This document shows, piece by piece, positions 51,901 to 60,452 of a stretch of 64,000 nucleotides of DNA. Position 1 is the stretch's first letter. Every line of letters begins with the position of its first letter. Under the pieces are notes generated by a model. That model worked only from the letters and a program-made list of their open reading frames with translations. It had not been told where the DNA came from and searched no databases. The stretch lies in assembly GCF_963676685.1 (NCBI RefSeq), contig NC_092351.1, forward strand, positions 39,794,733 through 39,858,732, written 5' to 3'. The position numbers and the translations under genes are program-made. The DNA comes from Mytilus edulis (taxonomy: Eukaryota; Mollusca; Bivalvia; Mytilida; Mytilidae).

Positions 51901-51978
51901 ATTTGTTATTATTATTAAACTCAATAGTTTTAAATACCTTTTACGAAATGACGGTGGTCGAAACGTGAAAGAAGTCAT
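42965..51978 (-). CDS. ZCCHC10: ZCCHC10-like zinc-knuckle, Ser-rich nuclear protein (5 exons)
   Basis: Coding exons: 51978-51938, 48526-48365, 47917-47861, 43956-43897, 43115-42965. The GT/AG introns are all phase 2 and the product is 156 aa. Exon 1 gives MTSFTFRPPSFRK. Exon 2 carries one CCHC zinc knuckle (C23, C26, H31, C36; CQKCLEKGHFTFEC) followed by TGKRKYVHRPSRT, the signature block of ZCCHC10. Exon 3 is a Lys-rich stretch. Exons 4 and 5 encode poly-Ser/Asp and end in a basic KKHSKKKKRRKSS tail. This order matches vertebrate ZCCHC10, whose molecular function is poorly defined; RNA binding is inferred from the knuckle. Intron 1 is 3.4 kb and holds a Mutator-like element. Forward TTTATT about 25 bp past the stop may be the poly(A) signal. 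Confidence 0.92.
43569..43849. mobile_element. piggyBac-like MITE
   Basis: TTAA at both ends flanks a TIR beginning GGTGGTACCTAACAC, with its complement ending at 43849. The 281-bp element has no coding capacity. It lies in intron 4 of the ZCCHC10-like gene. Confidence 0.75.
44337..44922. mobile_element. Foldback MITE with CAAAGGAGTAGGGGC ends
   Basis: TCAAAGGAGTAGGGGC at 44337 is matched by its complement ending at 44922. A second inner inverted pair, 'gtgcgcagccaagaaacaac' near 44577 and its near-complement near 44665, shows the whole 586 bp folds on itself. It lies in intron 3 of the ZCCHC10-like gene. No clear target duplication was seen. Confidence 0.7.
45240..45600 (+). repeat. Degenerate tandem repeat with ACTTCCGGT motifs
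   Basis: About two and a half units of roughly 135-140 bp repeat 'atatagtttcttta', 'gggagataat' and 'cacttccggtttgttggaag' blocks. It lies in intron 3 of the ZCCHC10-like gene. The 181-codon minus-strand frame at 45936-46481 lies just beyond, in AT-rich repeat DNA, and has no motif. Confidence 0.6.
45855..45899 (-). promoter_or_regulatory. Cluster of five AGGTCA half-sites
   Basis: TGACCT occurs at 45855, 45861, 45868, 45874 and 45894. On the minus strand this reads as AGGTCA repeats with spacings of 0, 1 and 0 bases, which includes a DR1 and TCAAGGTCA extended half-sites used by nuclear receptors. It may simply be a dispersed repeat; no function is shown. Confidence 0.35.
46500..47190 (+). 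repeat. Split dispersed repeat
   Basis: The two pieces 'agacaattctccttccaagt' (about 46523) and 'ggtcaaagtacggcctttta' (about 46951) are contiguous in a related copy near 44035-44150, where they read 'gagacaactctccatccaag' through to 'aggtcaaagtattgtcttta'. They are here separated by about 400 bp of unrelated AT-rich DNA. The 91-codon frame at 46913-47188 is part of the repeat. Confidence 0.5.
49900..50075 (-). repeat. Family C/A fragment nested in the MULE
   Basis: Carries 'ggcatgccacaaaaccaggt' and 'tcaacccaccatttttt', inserted beside the transposase remains. Confidence 0.55.
50100..51070 (-). pseudogene. MULE transposase C-terminal remains (SWIM-like)
   Basis: In transcript order the pieces are: a frame with FFANRTRPQDKWYISKEDC and FSLRSEVKLEQKERL (about 51035-50822); after a frameshift, SYSCIFHQSVLLPCRHIL and REVNHENLFVEAVSDRW (50825-50634), which resembles a SWIM zinc finger (C...C-x-H) with the first Cys lost; then, beyond a nested MITE, a NMKKRGRPKGLTQTVIGLQ block (about 50225-50108), a frequent C-terminal motif of these transposases. 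Frames are broken by stops and an insertion, so it is not functional. The N-terminal catalytic part is missing. Confidence 0.7.
50488..50648. mobile_element. Nested 161-bp hAT-like MITE
   Basis: The left end CAGTGGCGGATC and the complement of the right end, CAGAGGCAGATT, form an imperfect TIR of the CAGTGGC type often seen in hAT MITEs. ACTGG directly abuts both ends (50483-50487 and 50649-50653). It splits the transposase remains, so it inserted after the MULE. Confidence 0.6.
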
Positions 51979-53118
51979 TCTGTTACTGCAGTATGAAATT
52001 GTTATCTAGCCTTGTAACTCAAACACTTTTACTCTCAGTATCTGGTTAAAAAAAGAAAAAATACGTTTCCCCAACTACTACGGGGAGATAACTCAAAATA
52101 TAAAGGAAATTTTGAGTCGGACGCGGATAACAGAATTACGGAATTACAAAGTTTCCGCTCACTGCGGAAAGGAACTCATGCGACGAAAGGGAGGATAACA
52201 TATGGTTTCAAATAATTGTATGTGATTTGATTTTTAAAAATCTGTTGGCCCGAGAACACAGCTATTTCGTAGGGTATTTCTTTTAGACATCTAAACATGC
52301 TAAATGGAAATTAAAAAAAAATCCCACCTTCGCTCTCTTAATAATACTTTTACAGTTTTCGTTATAGATTTGTCTTTTTTTTTTAAATAAACAGAACCAC
52401 ATATAAATTACTCCATATTAATATGATACATAAAACGATACCAATAGTCACCAGAATTTCGCTACTCTCAAATAAATATAGATTATGAATATAGTATTAT
52501 CGTCTTTGGAAAAAAAAAGTTTACGAGAGGCGAACAATACTTATAGATTATCGTTGGTCATCTCAACGAGATTGATTTTCTCGCTTGAGCTGGTACAGCG
52601 AAAGTGAGAAAAGCAATCGAGTTGAGATGACCAATGATAATCTGTTTATCGCTATTTTACCTATGAGTACGTTGTCAATTTCATGTCAATTTCGTTAGCA
52701 ACGCCACGTGGCCTCCTTAGTTTCTAGCGATAATTTTTCCATCTCAAGCGAGAAGCATGATATGAAAATTATCACAAAAAAAGATCAAAAGAAAAATGCA
52801 CAAAATAGCGATAATAAAGGGATATTTAACCTCACAAGTTGAAAACAGAACCGTCCCTCAGTTTAGATTTCTATGTTGTGCTTGTGTTCTATAGTTTTTC
52901 TGTTGGTCTTTTTCTTTATATAGCCATGGCGAAGTCTGTTTATTTCTGATCTATGAGTTTGAATGTCCCTTGTATCTTTCGTCAGTTTTTTACAATTCCA
53001 TTGCAAAGTCGAAAAACGATCAAAAACAAATAAGACCCCGTTTACAATGACAAAAAGATCTATCTTTACTAAGATCCTTGGTCCAGTGTAAACGGGTAAG
53101 ATCGATCCTCAATCGAAC
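51979..53118. other. Upstream region of the ZCCHC10-like gene
   Basis: The 200 bp next to exon 1 (to about 52200) are less AT-rich than the surroundings and contain several CpGs, so they probably hold the promoter; no TATA box is evident. Beyond lie a foldback element (52547-52645) and an inverted relic of repeat family D (about 52850-53000). Confidence 0.4.
52547..52645. repeat. Foldback hairpin element
   Basis: The two arms, 'gattatcgttggtcatctca' on the left and its near-complement ending at about 52642, are separated by a loop of about 20 bases. The surrounding 'aatagcg' and 'gcgagaa' words suggest remains of a slightly larger MITE. Confidence 0.6.
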
Positions 53119-53606
53119 TTAAGGTAGCACAATACAAGGATTTTTCATCCACAATCAGACATCTTTAAACTGATATAATTCCACTCATCTTTCTTTAAAT
53201 TTTCTAAATGAGGTACCAAAAGAAAGAACAAGGATTAATCTTTCAAATTGTGATAATTTCATTATGACATAATTATTACATAATTAATTGTTATGTAATT
53301 AGTTGCCATTCTGTGATGTTCAAACTTGAATGAAATTAGCTTCTTTGTTCTTCATAGCATCGGGCTAAAAAAAAATATAGATTCTTGCACAACACAGTTT
53401 GACCTCCAAAACTGTGTCTGAGATTTTTCCTCTTGTATTTCATTCTCTCATAAATCTTCAATGAAGCTTGCAACATCAATTCATTAGAGACCGCTAAATT
53501 CAATTGGGTATAAAATTTGTTCTATTGATGTTTTTGGAAATCTGAGACACAGTTTTGGAGGTCAAGCTGTGTTGTACAAGAATCTATAAAATATTTTGGA
53601 TGCTAT

Positions 53607-54084
53607 TATGACCGGACTATTTGGACAGTGCAAAGAAATTAGTTTTTAAACAACATTTTAGTATTTCAATTGTTAAATGTATATTTAGGTTTTGTATTTA
53701 TTTTATTAATCTATACTTTGTCGTAAATTCAGGCATAAGTGTTTTACACGGATGATGTGTCATAATCTTGGACAAAGATCTTAAATGCATTTACTCTATT
53801 TATTTCATTATTTATTCTCTATGACAGTTTAGACTATAATTCACAAATACGTGTCGGACATTAATTACTCTTTTAATCTATTGTTATTTCTAATTTGCCA
53901 TCTGTTAATCTGTTTAATCCTTTAATTGCTTGTGCTTATATATATTGTTATTGTTTGTATGTGACATTACATTTAGTTTGGAGTTTGTTGTTCGGTCTTG
54001 CCGGACTGCTGAAATAAAAGTTTTAGGAGCGGAATATTCCTTCTTGATTTACATTTAGTCGAATAGCTATTTTACCCGGCTATA
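53607..54084 (+). repeat. 5' LTR
   Basis: 478 bp. It contains a TATATAT stretch near 53938 and AATAAA at about 54013, plausible promoter and poly(A) signals. It differs from the 3' LTR at five positions with no indels (about 99% identity). Confidence 0.9.
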
Positions 54085-54165
54085 TCTGGTGTTAGGACGT
54101 ACGGGCAACGCATCTTTCGGATACCTTGTTCTACCTGTGAAGCTGATCCCCCAGCAAACAGAAAA

Positions 54166-54990
54166 ATGGATACGCAGAGAAACAGAAATTTCGGCCGAGA
54201 CTGGAGATACCAGATGCCTGATCATGGAACTACCTGTCAGACAAGAAATTTTCAACATATGGACAACTGCCTATGTAAGTTTTGTGGAAAGACTGTAAAC
54301 AATCAATTTCATTTTAGACAATGTATAGCAAAAACGTCATTTTGCTATAAGTGCAGAAGTTTTGGACATTACGCCAGAATGTGTAGTTTTAACAGACAAC
54401 CGGACGTGAAAGTTGTCAAAGTTAAATCTAAATCAAAGTTACGCCGCGACGCAGAAAGGATGAGAATTTTCAAAGAAAATAAAGCTATGTCAATTTTTCC
54501 ATGTGCCGAACTGAATACAATAGAACTCCTGGATTTCTTCCCAACTTTAGACTATAACAAGGAATATATAGACAACGTTAGACTCAGGTACGACCGAGTG
54601 CATTCAGAGAGAGTCAAATTTGAAATCAAAAGTGTTCATTACGAAAAGAAATTCAAAGAGCTGAAACAAGAGCATAACAGTGTAATTCGCAATTTAGAAA
54701 AATTTCAAAAACAAGGTGCAGATGATAAAAAAGAAATAGAAAAATTACAGGAACGCAATACGGATCTTAAAGCAGTTCATTCTCGGATATACGATCAAAG
54801 ATGTAAAGCCATCGACCAGCAATATCAATTACAGCGCGACAAAGAACGTATGTTGAATCGCATTACAACACTAGAAGACGAACTGGACAATATTCGGGAA
54901 AATACAAGACAAGATAACCATTCAAATCAAAACTATCGATACAGAGGACGTCACAATCACAGAAGAAACTTTCGGAACAATTTCAGATGA
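54166..54990 (+). CDS. Zinc-knuckle/coiled-coil protein of the LTR mini-element
   Basis: 274 aa, starting at an ATG 82 bp past the 5' LTR and ending 46 bp before the 3' LTR. Two putative zinc-binding motifs lie near the N terminus: C37-x2-C40-x8-H49-x3-C53, and a classic CCHC knuckle C60-x2-C63-x4-H68-x4-C73. A basic stretch (about 79-100) and a long charged coiled coil (about 138-245) follow, and the last 25 residues are Arg/Asn/His-rich. A retroelement nucleic-acid-binding role is likely. In ordinary Gag proteins the knuckles come last; here they come first, so this is not a simple truncated Gag. The frame is intact, consistent with recent insertion or selection. Confidence 0.8.
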   Translation: MDTQRNRNFGRDWRYQMPDHGTTCQTRNFQHMDNCLCKFCGKTVNNQFHFRQCIAKTSFCYKCRSFGHYARMCSFNRQPDVKVVKVKSKSKLRRDAERMRIFKENKAMSIFPCAELNTIELLDFFPTLDYNKEYIDNVRLRYDRVHSERVKFEIKSVHYEKKFKELKQEHNSVIRNLEKFQKQGADDKKEIEKLQERNTDLKAVHSRIYDQRCKAIDQQYQLQRDKERMLNRITTLEDELDNIRENTRQDNHSNQNYRYRGRHNHRRNFRNNFR

Positions 54991-55036
54991 ATATGATATT
55001 AAGACCCGGGTCGTGTCTTCAGGGGCCGCGGGAATA

Positions 55037-55514
55037 TATGACCGGACTATTTGGACAGTGCAAAGAAATTAGTTTTTAAACAACATTTTAGTATTTCAAT
55101 TGTTAAATGTATATTTAGGTTTTGTATTTATTTTATTAATCTATACTTTGTCGTAAATTCAGGCATAAGTGTTTTACACGGATGATGTGTCATAATCTTG
55201 GACAAAGATCTTAAATGCATTTACTCTATTTATTTCATTATTTATTCTCTGTGACAGTTTAGACTATAATTCACAAATACGTGTCGGACATTAATTACTC
55301 TTTTAATCTATTGTTATTTCTAATTTGTCATCTGTTATTCTGTTTAATCCTTTAATTGCTTGTGCTCATATATATTGTTATTGTTTGTATGTGACATTAC
55401 ATTTAGTTTGGAGTTTGTTGTTCGGTCTTGCCGGACTGCTGAAATAAAAGTTTTAGGAGCGGAATATTCCTTCTTGATTTACATTTAGTCGAATAGCCAT
55501 TTTACCCGGCTATA
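55037..55514 (+). repeat. 3' LTR
   Basis: 478 bp, the partner of the 5' LTR; preceded by the G-rich stretch 'aggggccgcggga', which may serve as the polypurine tract although it is interrupted. Confidence 0.9.
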
Positions 55515-56044
55515 CTATGAAGAACAAAGACGCTAAATTCTTTCAAGCGTGGACATCACAATTTAGCGACTAATTACATAATAATTAATTATGTAATAAT
55601 TATGTCATAATGAAATTATCACAATTTGAAAGATTAATCTTTCTTCTTTCTTTTGGTACCTCATTTATAAAATATAGAGAAAGATGAAATGAATTGCATC
55701 AGTTTAAAGTTGTCTGATTGGGAGTGAAAAAATCTTTGTATTGTGCTACCTTAAAAAGGAATTTTTATTTGAATCGGTCTTTTTTTTGGTAGATCGATCG
55801 GGATCGATCTTTTTTCCAGGTGAATGTGATATTTAGATATAATTACATTAGATGTATGTTTCATTATAATACGTTATAATACGTTATTATGATTGGCTAA
55901 GTGCACATCACATGTTATTCCTTGAGCAATTGCATTACACTATAAAACTTATCATTCATGATAACACGTGGTCCCACAATAAAGTGCACAGGTAAATTAA
56001 ATCAAAAATTGATAAAATTCGTGTTTTCATAATCCTAACTAAAA

Positions 56045-56220
56045 AATGTAATTATAAGTATTGAATGCGTTTTTTGTAACTTCATAGGGTTGTAAAAGCG
56101 TTGACCGTGCGCACATTTTTAGAATGAAGCGCTTCCTTGTTCATACAAAATGTACTTCGGTCAACGCTTTTACACCCCAATGAAGTTACAAAAAAAAGCA
56201 TTCAATTCTTAAATAAAATT
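56045..56220. repeat. Palindromic foldback element
   Basis: About 60-bp arms: 'gggttgtaaaagcgttgacc' on the left and its near-complement on the right, extended outward by 'ttgtaacttcat' and 'attgaatgc' with their complements. The loop is about 50 bp. Confidence 0.75.
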
Positions 56221-57059
56221 ATCATAATGATTTTAATTCAATAATCTGACAGTGATTTACAGATACGATATTTTCAAAACTCGCAGGATGCGTTCCGGGG
56301 GACACGTAGAAATACCGCGCGTCCGTCCGTGTGACTGATCTTATTAACGCGCTCACGTGTACAATAATTATTCTTGCCAGATCTAAAAAAAAACTAAACT
56401 TTTAGTTTATATCAGATATATGTGGGACATTTTCGAAAATCTGTGCCGATCAAATATTTTTAAAAAGATGTATTCCCGTCTGAAATATTATTTACATGGA
56501 CAATTATATTGAAAGTTCTCTTATGGAAGATTTTCGTCAAATTTGTATCAAAGATTTTCAAGCAAGGTCTTTAATAAGTTTCAAAATCAGTGCTGTACGT
56601 TTTTATAAAAGAGTTACCTTGGAGATATTGATTGTATTTGAAAATGCGTTGTATTTGCTTAATCATTCATTTTTCTTACGGCGAAAAATAATTTAAACCT
56701 AAACATTTAACACAGAATGATTCTTGTATTACAGCGTAGAGAAAAAAAAATTTAGTTGAGAAAAAAAACCAGATAACATTTTGTCATGCCTATGCTGTTT
56801 CCAGTGACATGTTTTTGATTTCATTAATATTACACTAGGTCTAGTTTAGTGCAATAACATGTTATAAACCAAAATTACGGCAGAACAACATCATCACTTC
56901 ATTGAAGGGAGTAGTTATTTTACAGCAGCACAAAAATGAAGAAATGTCTCTATCCTTTTCAAAAATGAAAATAATAAGTAAACTCATATATTTCCTCATA
57001 TAGATAGGCTTAAAATCAACAGTATGTATCGTCGGTACTTTGTCGCAAACGAATTAAAA

Positions 57060-57250
57060 AAAATGCAAAAGCGCGCGATTTTTCAGTTGACGTCGGCCGA
57101 CGCAAAATAGTCCAATTTTCCGCGTAGGACTACTCAGCGCCACCGAATAACAATTGGCCAAAAAGCCACATCCGGTTGTCCTACTGGTCACGTCTATCCT
57201 GTTACTATGGTCACAGTAACATAACAGGATAGACAAAAGTAGATAGAAAC
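57060..57250. promoter_or_regulatory. CpG-rich patch with a CRE-like site
   Basis: A local rise in CpG ('gcgcgcg', 'gacgtcggccgacgc') in otherwise AT-rich DNA includes TGACGTCG, close to a CREB site, and a 43-bp imperfect palindrome around 'ggtcacagtaac'. It could be a promoter of an unseen transcript or the far upstream end of the HSPA12-like gene. Confidence 0.3.
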
Positions 57251-57334
57251 GTCTTAAAAAAAGTTGTAATAACATAAAGTTGAACACATAATAAAATGTT
57301 TCGTTTTATTAAAAGGTTTTACTTTATAACTTGA

Positions 57335-57685
57335 TCTCAGCTTCACTGATGAGTCTTGTGTAGACGAAACGCGCATCTGGCGTATTAAATTATAATCATG
57401 GTACCTTTGATAACTATTTACACCACTGAGTCGATGGCATAATGTCACTGCTGCTGGATGTTTCGTCCCCGAGGGTATCACCAGCTCATAGGAATACATA
57501 ACCTTAAACGTATTTGGCACAACTTTTTGTAATTTAGGGTCCTCAATGCTCTTTAACGTTGTACTTATTTGACTTTATAACTATTTTGATCTGAGCATCA
57601 CTGATGAGTCTTGTGTAGACGAAACGCGCGTCTGGCGTATTAAATTATAATCCTGGTATACCTTTGATAACTATTTACGTCTTGA
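57335..57685 (+). repeat. Dispersed repeat family B, double copy
   Basis: 'gtagacgaaacgcgcatctg' and 'gtagacgaaacgcgcgtctg' occur about 255 bp apart, the first followed by the long-form block 'ccccgagggtatcaccagct'. The long form probably contains the short form's start, or two copies abut. Confidence 0.75.
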
Positions 57686-60452
57686 TCTTCGCAATTTAAC
57701 ATTCGTCGATGCAGTTTGCTATCGGTAAAATGATAAACAAAAAGGTTACAGGATATAACTAGAATGGAGATTTGGAAAGTTGTTCGAAAATCGGAGAGTT
57801 GGCATCATTTATCATTCACGTACGTTCCTGTTACCAATAATATAAAAGACAAAATTGAAGAAAGGGCATTACGTGATGTGGGTTTTATTAGAAAGAGACA
57901 ACAAGTGTTGAACAATATGAATTGCCATCTTAGACTCGCATTTCTAATTGTTATTTCTATAACCATTGAAAACAAATTTTTATTGACATTTTTTAGTACA
58001 GTATGGAAAATTAACAAATAATCATTTCACAGAATGAATGTATATAGAAGTTTCTACTCTTGGAGACCATCTAATTGACTACGAAAAAAACAAGCATATT
58101 ATTTTATCTAAACCTCTTCTAAATTACCCGAAATTTCTTTTGAGCATGGTAACAGGAGAGTCAAAATATTGAAAAATATCAACAAATGTTTCAATATACC
58201 GGTATTCGTGTATGACATTATCAATATTGGATCTTTTTATACGTTCAGTTGTAAGTACACTCAGTTGGTTTTGAATTGCCGCAGACGAGTACTTTTTGAA
58301 TTCGTGAATTTAAATCCATCAGGCAGTTTCAAAATTTGACAATTTCAAATGACCAATGAAATGCTGCACAGACGATTCATATCAAGTATACTATATTAAT
58401 TGGTATTCGGAAAGTTAAGTTTATAAACTGATGGTTGATAATATTTGATTTTGTTAGTTTTTATGGACCTCCTACTTTTGATTTTATCACGAAGTTTGGT
58501 ATTTTTATACTTTTTTACTTATATGATCATATATATGAGTCAAGCCATAACAGATGAAAAAAGAGAGGTAGACGATCCAGTCTAAATAATAAAGGTTTAT
58601 AAATTTAGAAAAAGTTCTATGTTCTCTGGCCTTTTTTAGTCTTGTATTATTTTTACTTTTAGTAAAATATTATTTTTATATTTTTAATGATAAAAAAATC
58701 AACCAAAACTATGACAAAATGCAATTATTGTATTTTTTGTTTCAGCATTTTACATATATTTCCCTGTTTTCTAATAATTCCTTTGTTCTCTACTTTGTTA
58801 TGTTTTTCACTGGGACGCCAAGAAATGTTATGTTTACAAACTTCACTTCCTTCATCTGTCTGCATTCTTTTGTTTTCCCGTTTGCAGATAAAATTAAACA
58901 ACGTTTTGAAAACCCGGTTGTTTTAAAGCAGATGACAAAATACGTTGAACCGGTACCATATAGTGACTATAATTTTATATAATATCAAAATCAGTGCCTG
59001 AAAAAAACAATCATAATAAGTCTTTGAAATTAATACTAGAAAAATTGTCGGCCGAGTATTCATCTTTTGATGCACAATAGCAAATTACCAGGCAGTATCA
59101 TTACTATTTTTTTATCTCCAAAAAAATGTAACTTTATTCTTAGCTAGACTTTGAATTTAGTTATTACATATAGGTAATACTATTTCAAAACGCAATAAAG
59201 AAACAAACTTCAATTCAATCCAATATATTAGCATACTATCATACCCAAATCATATTGGCTATAAAGTTGTAATTTAATAGATACGATTATTTTATTTAAA
59301 TATACGTCTTTGGTTTTGTCAATGTGCCGTGATAAAATGGTTTAAATGTATATTATTGATCACTTTATACTGCTTGGTGACGTGTCCTCTTAAAAGATGT
59401 GTATATTATCTACTTACCTATTTACTTCCTCTTTTCTTACATTGTAAGTATATTTTTTAGTCCAATTCCGTTTATTTATCTGTCCTCAAATTTAGATAAC
59501 AGCAGTTGTAATTAATTTTAGGTATGTTATATTTTACTTTTTGTCTGTACAAATCCTGCAAAAAATGGCCAATTAGTTTAAAAGTTATTTGAAAATCTGA
59601 TATATATTATCGATATCAAGTAATTTTTACCTCAATTTCAATATATGAATCTTTGAATGGATGTTCCTCCATTTAATAAATTCACAAGATTTGAGCCACT
59701 TAGTTCTGCAGATTTGTCGGAAAGTTTACAGCCAGGCATTAATAGAATGATTATTTACATAAAATGATTTACAGCAAGCATGAGACACCTATCCAACAGA
59801 GACAGAATGACAAAGATGTTAGTATGTATTGGTTGCTGGAAGAAACACTTGTCTATCGATTGGAATATGTAATTCTGATGATTTGTTATTACACAGGAAC
59901 ATAAATTATTATAGGTGTGGCATTGACAAAACACGATACAAAGACAGCAACTTTAAAAACTGAAGGGAATGTGTCAAGGTGATACTTCATTGAATTAGGC
60001 TTTCAAAAAGAAAGACTGAACTTTACAGTGGTGAGTTATTGTGAGTTAGGCAGTTTAGATGAATTTGGCTTTTAATAATGTTTTTATTTTGTATATAGCT
60101 CTACAAAAGTTTCTGATCTCATACATGCTTGGCTTTCTAATATTTGGCTTTGAGTGTTCATAGACGCATGACAATTATGAAGTGTTGTTTTCATTGTTTT
60201 GCAATTGTTTTCATGGTTGCAGTTATTGTACAGATTGATGCATATGAGTAGTAATGTTAGTTCACTTTTCTATATAGTTAGGCTGTTATATGGATCTTAT
60301 GAATCTGCAACTCTTTTCACAAATCTGTGTAACTTTTAAACTATTATTGATAATATAAAGAGTCTCTAGTGTATGTTTTGCCTGTTGTAATCTTAAATTT
60401 TTTTTCCAATTGAACGTTTTTCTCTCTCTATTTCAGGGAGTAGAAGAGGAAA

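Larger units (their letters stand above)
53607..55514 (+). mobile_element. 1.9-kb LTR mini-retroelement
   Basis: Two direct 478-bp LTRs flank a 952-bp interior with a single ORF. CTAT lies directly outside both ends (53603-53606, 55515-55518), a 4-bp target duplication. The empty site is confirmed by the opposite hairpin arm of the host foldback element, which reads straight through. A TGG that could open a tRNA primer-binding site begins two bases after the 5' LTR. The LTR ends read TATGACCGG...CCGGCTATA rather than TG...CA. No protease, reverse transcriptase or integrase fits in the interior, so it must be mobilised in trans. Confidence 0.9.
53119..55754. mobile_element. TTAA-flanked foldback DNA element, split by an LTR element
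   Basis: TTAA at 53119-53122 and 55751-55754 flanks ends GGTAGCACAATACAA and its complement. Left arm 53123-53424 pairs with a right arm made of 53535-53606 plus 55519-55750. Removing the LTR insertion and one CTAT copy leaves a 724-bp hairpin. TTAA flanks and the GGT start place it with piggyBac-like non-autonomous elements. There is no transposase. Confidence 0.85.
55755..60436. other. Intergenic before the HSPA12-like gene
   Basis: No exon is convincingly supported. It holds a palindrome (56045-56220), a CpG-rich patch (57060-57250) and a double family B copy (57335-57685). The 85-codon frame at 57764-58021 starts with a true ATG but has no recognisable domain. Confidence 0.45.

Noticed and set aside
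57764-58021. 85-codon plus-strand frame starting MEIWKVV
   Set aside because: It has a true ATG but no domain, no splice support and no neighbouring exon; kept only as a weak possibility.
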